Source: CAWVSB01 sp036960375 (GTDB taxonomy: Bacteria; Pseudomonadota; Gammaproteobacteria; Pseudomonadales; CAWVSB01). Taken from it: a stretch of 64,000 bases of DNA. The position numbers and the translations under genes are program-made. Numbering within the stretch: the first letter of the stretch is position 1; each line of letters starts with the position of its first letter. Shown here piece after piece: positions 57,468-64,000 of this stretch. The DNA lies in NCBI GenBank assembly GCA_036960375.1, contig JBALVY010000009.1, positions 62,001 through 126,000 on the forward strand, read 5' to 3'. The notes under the pieces were generated by a model. The model made no database searches. It was not told the origin of the DNA and saw nothing but the letters and a program-made list of their open reading frames with translations.

Positions 57468-58233
57468 CTCGTTCCGTCCGTCCCTTATCCACGACGTCTT
57501 TACGGCGCATATTTATCATTTCTGCGGCCGCCTCTTGGGCTGATTCTATCGCAATCGCCTCTTCCCAAACCAGCGCCTCTTTCAAAGCCCGATTTTGGCT
57601 TTCATCAATCATTTTTTTGTACTGCACAATAATGTGCGGCACACAGGCCAGCATGGCTTCAGCCATTTCGACTGCTTTGGGCATTAAATCCTCTGCAGTA
57701 AGGACGTGATTTACCAGCCCCCACTCGTAAGCCTCGGCGGCAAAGAGGGGTCTACCCGTTAAAGAAAGCTCCTTGGCACGCGAGACACCGATCATGCGGG
57801 CCAATTTCTGACTCAAACCCCAGCCCGGTAAAATACCGACCCTGGCATGTGTATCAGCAAAACGTGCCGACTCGGAAGCAATAAGCACATCACAGGCTAG
57901 CGCAAGCTCAAAACCACCGGTGATGGCGTGACCATTAACTGCAGCGATGATAGGACCGTCAAACTGTTCCATCGCTCTAGCCATCTTATTGTCTGCTTCT
58001 TGCGCCGCGTTATCAGTAGCACCCGAGCTTAGCTCCTTCAGGTCAAAGCCCGCACAAAAAGCCTTGCCAATACCGGTAACAATCACCACACGGATGCTGT
58101 CATCTGCAGCGCACTGGGCAAAAGCGTCAACAAAGTCACCGCGTAATTGTCGTGACAGGGCATTCATATGATCAGGCCGATTCAAACTAACAATGGCATA
58201 GCCCTGATGTTTTTCTAATAGAACCTGTTTCAT
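57460..58233 (-). CDS. Enoyl-CoA hydratase family protein
   Basis: 257 residues. KAFCAGFDLKELSSGA is the first oxyanion loop, AVNGHAITGGFELALACDV the second with the catalytic Glu in GGFELALACD, and FADTHARVGILPGWG carries the second acidic region. That is the full hydratase pattern, unlike the other two crotonases of the window. The ATG at 58233 overlaps the stop of the upstream SDR (ATGA), so translation is coupled; the longer frame from 58320 is out of context. Confidence 0.9.
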   Translation of the reverse strand: MKQVLLEKHQGYAIVSLNRPDHMNALSRQLRGDFVDAFAQCAADDSIRVVIVTGIGKAFCAGFDLKELSSGATDNAAQEADNKMARAMEQFDGPIIAAVNGHAITGGFELALACDVLIASESARFADTHARVGILPGWGLSQKLARMIGVSRAKELSLTGRPLFAAEAYEWGLVNHVLTAEDLMPKAVEMAEAMLACVPHIIVQYKKMIDESQNRALKEALVWEEAIAIESAQEAAAEMINMRRKDVVDKGRTERDE

Positions 58234-59075
58234 TGTGGCGCCCCCAAGAGTGATTGAGCTTCCAGTAAACCAAGCGATTTGGCTATCGCAGGGCCATGTA
58301 ATATCTCCTCGGGCTGCCACTCTTCTTGCGGTTCATTGTCGGCCAGCCAGGCCACAACAGAGGCGATTGCCGCTGGCGATACTGCTTTATAGCGCCTCAT
58401 CAACTCTTCGCTAATACCTGCGTTTCGCATCACTTCCGTCATCACAGTACCGGGCTCAAGGTTAAAGCAACGCAAACCACAATCACTATGCTCGGCACGA
58501 ATCGAACCTACCATGCGACCCACTGCCGCTTTTGATGAGGCATAGGCGAAGCCCCAGCCACCTTTATCTGCAGGAGCGGGAGGATTCATAAACGCTGTGG
58601 CCGATAACATATTAAGAATAGTGCCACTGCCCTGCTCTACCATGCCGGGTAATAAAGCCTTTACCAATGCTAATGGCGTAAATACGTTGCCTTGGTACGC
58701 AGCCTGCAATTGCTCGCTGGTAATATCCATAAGATAGCTGAGCGTACCCTCCCCTTGGTAGATCGCATTATTAAACAGTAGATCAATACGACCAAAGTGA
58801 GCCAAGGCCTGCTCGGCTGCAGTTTCCATACTCGCTTGATCCAGTACGTCAGCGCGCAGGCAAAGTGCTTGCTGACCATGGGCCTCAATGGCAGCGGCAG
58901 TGGCACGAAGACTTCCCGGCAGCGGTAGTGTCGCTCCACCATAATCGTGACTTTCTCCGGTTTCCAAAGTCCTTGCCACTATCGCCACATCGAAACCCGC
59001 CTTGGCCAGAGCCACAGCTGATTCTGCGCCTATACCGCGACTCGCCCCCGTCACAAACGCTACACGTCTAGTCAT
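58230..59075 (-). CDS. SDR family oxidoreductase (operon proximal gene)
   Basis: 281 residues. TGASRGIGAESAVALAKAGF at the N-terminus, NNAIYQGEG instead of NNAG, NMLSATAFM, and YASSKAAVGR with the active-site Tyr/Lys. A stretch GESHDYGGATLPLPGSL after the first half is an insertion seen in the 2-hydroxycyclohexane-type group. It overlaps marR by 8 bases and the crotonase by 4 bases: transcription and translation of all four genes appear linked. Confidence 0.88.
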   Translation of the reverse strand: MTRRVAFVTGASRGIGAESAVALAKAGFDVAIVARTLETGESHDYGGATLPLPGSLRATAAAIEAHGQQALCLRADVLDQASMETAAEQALAHFGRIDLLFNNAIYQGEGTLSYLMDITSEQLQAAYQGNVFTPLALVKALLPGMVEQGSGTILNMLSATAFMNPPAPADKGGWGFAYASSKAAVGRMVGSIRAEHSDCGLRCFNLEPGTVMTEVMRNAGISEELMRRYKAVSPAAIASVVAWLADNEPQEEWQPEEILHGPAIAKSLGLLEAQSLLGAPQ

Positions 59076-59514
59076 CGTTGTTCTCCTGCTCTACATTGTC
59101 CAAGAGTTTCTGCAAATTCAAAAAGGTCCGTTCTGCCTCACCATCACCCAGTAAAACCTGGTATTCGCTCCAGATATCCACCGTGGTGTCCTGCATGGTC
59201 TGAATAAAACCCCGGCCCTGTTCGGTAAAACCAATCAGTTTTGCCCGTGAATCAACAGGGTCCGGTTGTCTATCCACCAAGCCCATTGCTTCCAACTCAT
59301 TAATGATAACCATCATCGATTGCGGACGAATATTATCGGCTCTGGCGATATCCACCATTCGACTTGGGCCAAAACGACCGATATAAAGAAAGACGGAACG
59401 GTGGCGCTTGCTGATCCCTTCTATACCGGCTCCGCCCAGATTCTTCTCCATCCGTCGATGAAAATCACGAGTGAGTAACATCAATACCTGGCCGGTATTT
59501 CGCGCATCAAACAA
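59068..59514 (-). CDS. MarR family transcriptional regulator
   Basis: 148 residues, winged helix-turn-helix dimeric regulator. IEGISKRHRSVFLYIGRFG, SRMVDIARADNIRPQSMMVI and VDRQPDPVDSRAKLIGFTEQ are the DNA-binding helix and wing; LLDNVEQENNDD ends the C-terminal dimer helix. First gene of the SDR-crotonase-SDR operon. An operator-like repeat at 59544-59562 lies between it and the divergent LLM oxidoreductase, so it may control both directions. Confidence 0.9.
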   Translation of the reverse strand: MFDARNTGQVLMLLTRDFHRRMEKNLGGAGIEGISKRHRSVFLYIGRFGPSRMVDIARADNIRPQSMMVIINELEAMGLVDRQPDPVDSRAKLIGFTEQGRGFIQTMQDTTVDIWSEYQVLLGDGEAERTFLNLQKLLDNVEQENNDD

Positions 59515-59543
59515 AGCTATTGCACTCCCAATATTTAATAAGC

Positions 59544-59562
59544 TAAACTTACTATCAGTTTA
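59544..59562. promoter_or_regulatory. Inverted repeat between marR and LLM gene
   Basis: TAAACT and AGTTTA with 7-base spacer in the 76-base divergent intergenic region. Position and AT-rich symmetry fit a MarR site. Confidence 0.55.
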
Positions 59563-59590
59563 ACGAACTAGTTTTCAAGGTCAAGCTATT

Positions 59591-60616
59591 ATGTTTAAAG
59601 TATTTGCCGCCACTCCAGAAGATATGGGGCCCGGAGAAATAGGCGGCCATGCCGCCCGCGCTGAGGCCATGGGCTTTGATGGCCTACAGGTGCCCGACGC
59701 TATTCATGATGGTTTGTTATTGTCTGCGATGGCTCTCAATGCAACGGACAAACTTATCGTTGGTACCGGCGTATTACTGGCCTTCCCACGCAGCCCGATG
59801 ATTACCGCAATAGCCTCATGGGACCTGCAAAAGATGTCCAACGGACGATTCGAGCTTGGACTGGGCACACAAATAAAACCGAATATCGAGCAGCGCTACT
59901 CGGCCCGCTGGGATTCGCCAGTACCGCAACTGCGTGAGTACGTACAGGCGTTAAAAGCCATCTTCCACAGTTTTCAAACCGGTGAAAGACTTTGCTTTGA
60001 AGGTGAACACTACCGCCTGACTAAATTGCAGCCGTTCTTTAACCCTGGGCCTATTGATCACCCCGACATTCCTATTTTATGTGGGGCTGTAGGCCCAGCC
60101 ATGACCAAAATGGTCGGTAAAATCGCTGACGGCATGATCACCCACCCCAGTAATACACCACCGCGCTATATTCAAGAAGTGTGTCTGCCACGTTTACAGG
60201 CCGGTTTTGCCAAGGCAGGACATTCTGGAGAGAACTTCAAACTGCTATTGGGCCCATTATGCGCCACGGGCAAGAACTCGGAAGTGGTTGCCACTGAATG
60301 GGAAAAGCAACGCAGTCTGCTGGGATTTTTATATTCAACACCGGCTTACTGGCCGACGCTTGAGCTATTAGGATGGGATAAAACTGGCCAACAACTACTG
60401 GATATGACACGTCAGGGCAACTGGCAAGATATGCCCAAGATTATACCTGACGAGCTATTACAGGAAATTGTTCCTAGAGGGACTTACGAGGAGATTGCCG
60501 ACATATACCGCGAAAGGTTTGGTGGGTTGTCAGACCGTATCACCTTTCCCATACCAACTGACCCGGCCGATGATCATCTGGCGGCTACCGCCATTAAGCG
60601 TCTTAAGTCGTCGTAA
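59591..60616 (+). CDS. LLM class flavin-dependent oxidoreductase (TIGR03617-like)
   Basis: 341 residues, luciferase-like barrel. MGFDGLQVPDAIHDGLLLSA, VGTGVLLAFPRSPMITAIAS, GRFELGLGTQIKPNIEQRYS and ILCGAVGPAMTKMVGKIADG are the group landmarks, resembling TIGR03617 F420-dependent enzymes. Divergent from the marR operon; the gene pair probably belongs to one regulon. Cofactor F420 or FMN not resolved. Confidence 0.86.
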   Translation: MFKVFAATPEDMGPGEIGGHAARAEAMGFDGLQVPDAIHDGLLLSAMALNATDKLIVGTGVLLAFPRSPMITAIASWDLQKMSNGRFELGLGTQIKPNIEQRYSARWDSPVPQLREYVQALKAIFHSFQTGERLCFEGEHYRLTKLQPFFNPGPIDHPDIPILCGAVGPAMTKMVGKIADGMITHPSNTPPRYIQEVCLPRLQAGFAKAGHSGENFKLLLGPLCATGKNSEVVATEWEKQRSLLGFLYSTPAYWPTLELLGWDKTGQQLLDMTRQGNWQDMPKIIPDELLQEIVPRGTYEEIADIYRERFGGLSDRITFPIPTDPADDHLAATAIKRLKSS

Positions 60617-60642
60617 ACAGACCGTTACTCAGACTAACTGCC

Positions 60643-61014
60643 TTAATCCTTGGCCTGCATCTTCGCCTTTAGGTCAGCAAATGGATTATGCGTTGCCGGT
60701 TTGACTTCATTGTCTTTGGTACTGCCATAGCGCACGAAGTTCGCGAACTTGCTGTGTTCTTCGTCGTGGCAGTAGATACAGAGTAACTCCCAATTACTGC
60801 CATCGCTGGGGTTGTTGTCATGATTATGGTCCATATGGTGCACGGTTAATTCAGACAAATTTTTGCGATCGAACTCACGCGTGCAGCGCCCACAAATCCA
60901 CGGATATATCTTTAGTGCACGCTCACGATAGCCCGTCTCACGCTTGGCATTGTATTCAAGCTGTTTAGCACGCACTTCATCAAAGCTGTTAGTTGGTGGG
61001 TTCTGGATACTCAT
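60643..61014 (-). CDS. yajD: HNH nuclease family protein YajD
   Basis: 123 residues, near-full match in pattern to enterobacterial YajD. YRERALKIYPWICGRCTREF, LSELTVHHMDHNHDNNPSDG, NWELLCIYCHDEEHSKF and the closing NPFADLKAKM. The HNH unit has two CxxC zinc pairs and the His-His of TVHHMDHNH. YajD is widespread, but its DNA target or partner is not known. Convergent with the LLM gene. Confidence 0.92.
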   Translation of the reverse strand: MSIQNPPTNSFDEVRAKQLEYNAKRETGYRERALKIYPWICGRCTREFDRKNLSELTVHHMDHNHDNNPSDGSNWELLCIYCHDEEHSKFANFVRYGSTKDNEVKPATHNPFADLKAKMQAKD

Positions 61015-61037
61015 AACATCAGGTTATCATGGCTTCA

Positions 61038-61547
61038 TCACGGAGCGGTAGCGTCCATATGCCCCCGCGCCGATGCCCAGAAAACCCCAGTCACGGAACG
61101 CAGGCCTTTCTCTCTGGCTCGAATCGCGAGCTCTTTAGCCCGGTCTTCACCGTAGGTTTTCACCGAGAAGCTGACGCTGACGCTTTTACTGTTCTCATCA
61201 GGCCAATTTGCCTCCCAGTAATCGGTTTTCTTGACCTCGCCATCACGCAGTACGTAGCTTTTGGCGTAGGTATACACCCCCGAAATTCCGGTTTTGTTAT
61301 TGCCGCGCACAATCGAACAAAACTTTTTCCGTGTCATGGGAGGATATTTTAGCAACAACTTATCTCTAAACTGTTTGGCAAGCTTCAAGGCTTTGCCTTT
61401 GCCTGCATGTTTTTTGTCGGGGAAGTTTTTGACGTACCGAGTGCCTTGGCGAGTCAAACTTACCCGCCAGGCATGTGTATTGTACTTGTCGTCATCAATT
61501 CGAGATATGCCATACATTACTTTGGAACGGTTATTATTGCGTTTCAT
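61038..61547 (-). CDS. AP2-like domain protein
   Basis: 169 residues. An N-terminal region (about 1-85) resembles the arm-binding AP2-like fold (YGISRIDDDKYNTHAWRVSL followed by FPDKKHAGKGKALKLAKQFR). A second AP2-like repeat follows (GISGVYTYAKSYV; YWEANWPDENSKSVSVSFSV; YGEDRAKELAIRAREKG). AP2-type domains bind DNA in homing endonucleases, tyrosine recombinases and plant regulators. It lies 24 bases upstream of YajD on the same strand, so a shared role with an HNH nuclease is tempting but unproven. Confidence 0.72.
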   Translation of the reverse strand: MKRNNNRSKVMYGISRIDDDKYNTHAWRVSLTRQGTRYVKNFPDKKHAGKGKALKLAKQFRDKLLLKYPPMTRKKFCSIVRGNNKTGISGVYTYAKSYVLRDGEVKKTDYWEANWPDENSKSVSVSFSVKTYGEDRAKELAIRAREKGLRSVTGVFWASARGHMDATAP

Positions 61548-61800
61548 TCATCATCCTTAATGATTCTTGATGTCATTACCGTAATGTAGACAAGGGAAAG
61601 CGAGAATTGTTCCCAATTAATAGATATCTTAATAATCAAGGCTAAATCGGCGATAGAACCAAGGCATATTGAATGATGCAGAGTGATTTTTGTCATAGAA
61701 TTACCCTTCCTTTGAGTTAACTTGGGGTATAGACTAATAACCATTAGTTTCGGCAAGCTCGGTAAATGTCGAGACACCATCAGAGAAGGGAGATTCATAG

Positions 61801-63054
61801 ATGAGCGGTTGCCCATTTGTCAACGTTATAGACCCACAGGTATATGCCAATGGCATGCCCTATGAAGAGCTGAAAAAAATTCGCGATGACGGTCCAGTGC
61901 ATTTCATGGAAGACCCTACTTGGGGAGTACCCTACTGGCTCATCACGGGTCGCGAGCAGATTGACTTTGTCTCCAAGAATCCAAAAATATTCTCCTCAGA
62001 AGCACGCAGTGCATTGGCTGACGAGTGGACCGAAGATGAAATGGTGACGATTCAGCGCAACATGACCATCAATATGGACCCGCCACGTCAGCTAAAATCT
62101 CGTCGCATTGTTCGCGCTACCTTTACTCCGTCTGCCGTTGCCTCCTATGAGCCCAGTTTTCGTGCTCATGCCAAGCGGATCGTTGACGCCGTTGCCAGCC
62201 GCGGTGAATGTGAGTTTGTCGAAGAAGTTGCCGCTGAACTGCCGCTGCTTGCCATCCTGGAACTCTGTGGTATCCCTCCCGAAGACCGTAAAGACTTCTT
62301 CAACTGGACCAATACCATGATGTATAGCGAAGACCCTGAGATGTCAGTCAGTAAAGAGGAATCTGAGGCAGCATCATTTAAGGTTATCGAATATGCCATG
62401 AAGCTATCGGAACAGCATAAACTGAACCCCAAAGATGACATCATCGGCGCGCTATTAAACGGTAAAGGCAAAGAGGAAGGCCTGAATGACGATGAATTTG
62501 TTTGGTTTTTTCTTATGCTCATCGCAGCCGGTAATGAATCAACTAGGACCATCACCAGCCACGGTATGCGTCTGTTAATGGAACACCCTGATCAGTTGCA
62601 ATATCTGGTAGATAACCCCGATAAAATTCCGGGTGCTTGTGAAGAAATGCTGCGTTATAACACGGCATTCACGCTGATGCGTCGCCAGGTTATGGAAGAT
62701 GTCGAAGTTGCTGGCCACCAGCTGAAAAAGGGCGACAAGCTAATCATGCACTATCACACCGTCAACCACGACGAGAGTATCTTCGGTGAAGACGCGATGG
62801 AATTTGATGTGAGACGTGCCGAGCGTATGCCTGATCTTTACAACCAACACCGTGCTTTTGGTATCGGTCAACACTTCTGTTTAGGAACACACTTAGCGCG
62901 ACTGGAGCTACGCGTGGTAATGGAAGAAGTTATCTCTCGCCTGCGTAACCCCAAACTTGTTGGCGAAGTAAGTTACACACGCTCCGCACTGGTTAACGGT
63001 ATTAAGTCGATGCCGATTACTTTTGACCCTGAAGTGCAGACTGCTGTCGCTTAA
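61801..63054 (+). CDS. Cytochrome P450 monooxygenase
   Basis: 417 residues, bacterial class I type. I-helix AAGNESTRT, ExxR in EEMLRYNTAF, DEMRRQVMEDV-like stretch (LMRRQVMEDVEVAGHQLKKG) and heme loop FGIGQHFCLG with Cys360. GGGAG precedes the ATG. Sequence pattern is near the CYP125/CYP142 region of sterol side-chain hydroxylases, which suggests, but does not prove, steroid work. A strong hairpin follows at 63086-63112. Monocistronic. Confidence 0.9.
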   Translation: MSGCPFVNVIDPQVYANGMPYEELKKIRDDGPVHFMEDPTWGVPYWLITGREQIDFVSKNPKIFSSEARSALADEWTEDEMVTIQRNMTINMDPPRQLKSRRIVRATFTPSAVASYEPSFRAHAKRIVDAVASRGECEFVEEVAAELPLLAILELCGIPPEDRKDFFNWTNTMMYSEDPEMSVSKEESEAASFKVIEYAMKLSEQHKLNPKDDIIGALLNGKGKEEGLNDDEFVWFFLMLIAAGNESTRTITSHGMRLLMEHPDQLQYLVDNPDKIPGACEEMLRYNTAFTLMRRQVMEDVEVAGHQLKKGDKLIMHYHTVNHDESIFGEDAMEFDVRRAERMPDLYNQHRAFGIGQHFCLGTHLARLELRVVMEEVISRLRNPKLVGEVSYTRSALVNGIKSMPITFDPEVQTAVA

Positions 63055-63085
63055 GCCAATAAGCACCTGACAGACGCATGGGTAT

Positions 63086-63112
63086 GCAGAGTCGTCCTTA
63101 GGACGACTCTGC
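63086..63112. terminator. Perfect hairpin after the P450 gene
   Basis: GCAGAGTCGTCC and GGACGACTCTGC arms with a TTA loop. No T-run follows on either strand, so the role as a terminator is likely but not the classic rho-independent form. Confidence 0.5.
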
Positions 63113-63166
63113 TATCTCGGTTTCATTGGGTATGTATATAAGCGCGAATCAAGTCCGCGCTACCTA

Positions 63167-64000
63167 TCACTGTTGAATTACCTGCATAAGACCCAGAACT
63201 TGAGTATCAAAACTATAGATACCCGTCTGGGCATCCCAAACCGGTAGCGTACCGCCGGCCACATCAAAAACCTCATCCCAGCCGCCCGTGACATGATTAA
63301 AAATCACTGGCAGTAATCGACCTTCCTGCAGCAGTGTCTTATCAACAGGTAAGCTGACTCGCGCCGGTTTATTCACCAGGGTTCTGTAGGGACCAAAAAC
63401 CAAAGCGGGGCTGACACTACGCTGCCCTTCTTCCAAGTCAGGTATTTCTGATGTTTCGGCTATATAGGCCTCAAAATCAAACCAGGCTCCAACAAAAGGA
63501 TCAGCGGGATCAACAAAAGTCTCATAGTCATCGTACTCAAAACTTTCTGGCCAACCAGGCCTTGGGTCTGCGGCAACGTCTAATGAGGCACCTTTTAGCG
63601 CCCCCTTATCAATGCTCACTGAGCCGCCATCACTCACCGTAACTGATGCGCGCGCAACAATATCAATACCTTGAGGCACCATACCAAAGCGCTCTACTGC
63701 ACCGCGAATTCGTTGAGCATAACCCTGGCCAAAACTTTCAGCCTGTTTGTCAAAGACCTCTGAAAACTGAAGACTAATCGCAGCTTCTTGATGACACGGA
63801 ATAACATCAAAAGAGTCAGCACTTTCGCACCACTGATTAGAAAATTCACCACGACGAACCTGCTCACGACTATTGTATGGAATGTGATTGAGCTTCCGCA
63901 TTGCCAACATATTATCAGTATTGCTGTAATTCCAATGAGACAACAATACGACGATATTCTTGCGGCCGTCTAACTTGGCTTGGTCGATACTTTGTCGAAT
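63167..64000 (-). CDS. Unrecognised secreted-type protein, 3' part (5' end outside window)
   Basis: The frame is open from the right edge of the window. Read from the edge it gives IRQSIDQAKLDGRKNIVVLL then SHWNYSNTDNMLAMRKLNHI and continues to FDTQVLGLMQVIQQ and a stop; about 277 residues are visible. A VVLLSH strand is followed by a His/Asn-rich loop and Asp/Gly-rich segments such as WFDFEAYIAETSEIPDLEEG. I do not recognise the family and the N-terminus is missing, so no function is offered. Confidence 0.72.
   Translation of the reverse strand: MRQSIDQAKLDGRKNIVVLLSHWNYSNTDNMLAMRKLNHIPYNSREQVRRGEFSNQWCESADSFDVIPCHQEAAISLQFSEVFDKQAESFGQGYAQRIRGAVERFGMVPQGIDIVARASVTVSDGGSVSIDKGALKGASLDVAADPRPGWPESFEYDDYETFVDPADPFVGAWFDFEAYIAETSEIPDLEEGQRSVSPALVFGPYRTLVNKPARVSLPVDKTLLQEGRLLPVIFNHVTGGWDEVFDVAGGTLPVWDAQTGIYSFDTQVLGLMQVIQQ

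Noticed and set aside
61544..61816. Open frame of 90 residues on the minus strand between the AP2-like gene and the second P450
   Set aside because: No ribosome site, overlaps the P450 start region, and the composition is not protein-like. Treated as a chance frame.
1..64000. CRISPR arrays, prophage, tRNA or rRNA genes
   Set aside because: I looked for regularly spaced direct repeats, phage structural genes and RNA-gene signatures and found none. The only regularly repeated elements are attC sites.

Overview
The window is bacterial chromosomal DNA, most likely from a marine gammaproteobacterium of the Cellvibrionales type. That placement is inference from gene content: a TonB-dependent receptor, two cytochrome P450s, five acyl-CoA dehydrogenases, many SDRs and crotonases, a KstD-like flavoprotein, a Rieske oxygenase, and YajD. 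Genes are densely packed, often translationally coupled, and mostly serve catabolism of hydrophobic carboxylic acids, alicyclic or steroid-like compounds. I saw no rRNA, tRNA, CRISPR array or replication origin.

Region 1 (1-9956): an SDR and a crotonase face a divergent TetR regulator. Next comes an operon of two acyl-CoA dehydrogenases, a P450 and a third acyl-CoA dehydrogenase, then a 794-residue fusion of an APH-type kinase with a class III aminotransferase.

Region 2 (9985 to about 25340): a chromosomal integron with a dead integrase. The intI relic lacks most of the core-binding domain and everything after the first catalytic Arg. An attI-like core follows at 10631, then about 22 attC-like sites separating small cassettes. 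Their contents include small membrane proteins, cupins, GNATs, four different GFA-fold proteins, a PaiB-like protein, a secreted esterase, a HExxH metallopeptidase-like protein, an SDR, DUF1330, DUF2784, DUF2007 and DUF1254/1214 proteins, a YefM-YoeB module and a BrnT-BrnA module whose toxin has a nonsense codon. The distal third is decayed: attC sites have altered core bases, and an amidohydrolase piece, an IS3-type OrfA piece and a GNAT tail lie side by side.

Region 3 (25976-38014): acyl-CoA dehydrogenase, nitroreductase-like protein, SCPx-type thiolase, acyl-CoA ligase and APH-family kinase in one orientation. A second nitroreductase, an Old Yellow Enzyme and a TetR regulator run the other way. 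A perfect 12-3-12 palindrome separates this TetR gene from a GST, MAPEG, SDR and saccharopine-dehydrogenase-like run.

Region 4 (38031-54677): TonB receptor flanked by REP-like repeats and a RAYT transposase relic; acyl-CoA dehydrogenase, crotonase, LLM flavin oxidoreductase and acetyltransferase; a KstD-like dehydrogenase with a Rieske oxygenase; tryptophanase; a TAXI-type lipoprotein; a deletion-scarred stretch with SDR and crotonase stubs; a molybdopterin oxidoreductase; and a CDF transporter whose start codon is problematic.

Region 5 (54794-64000): a GH30 lipoprotein; a coupled marR-SDR-crotonase-SDR operon divergent from an LLM oxidoreductase; YajD (HNH) beside an AP2-like protein; a second P450; and the 3' part of an unrecognised gene running off the window.

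The catabolic blocks fit together as uptake (TonB receptor), CoA activation (ligase), ring or chain oxidation (P450s, Rieske, KstD-like, LLM, OYE) and beta-oxidation (acyl-CoA dehydrogenases, crotonases, SDRs, thiolase), controlled by local TetR and MarR proteins. Substrates cannot be fixed from sequence alone.
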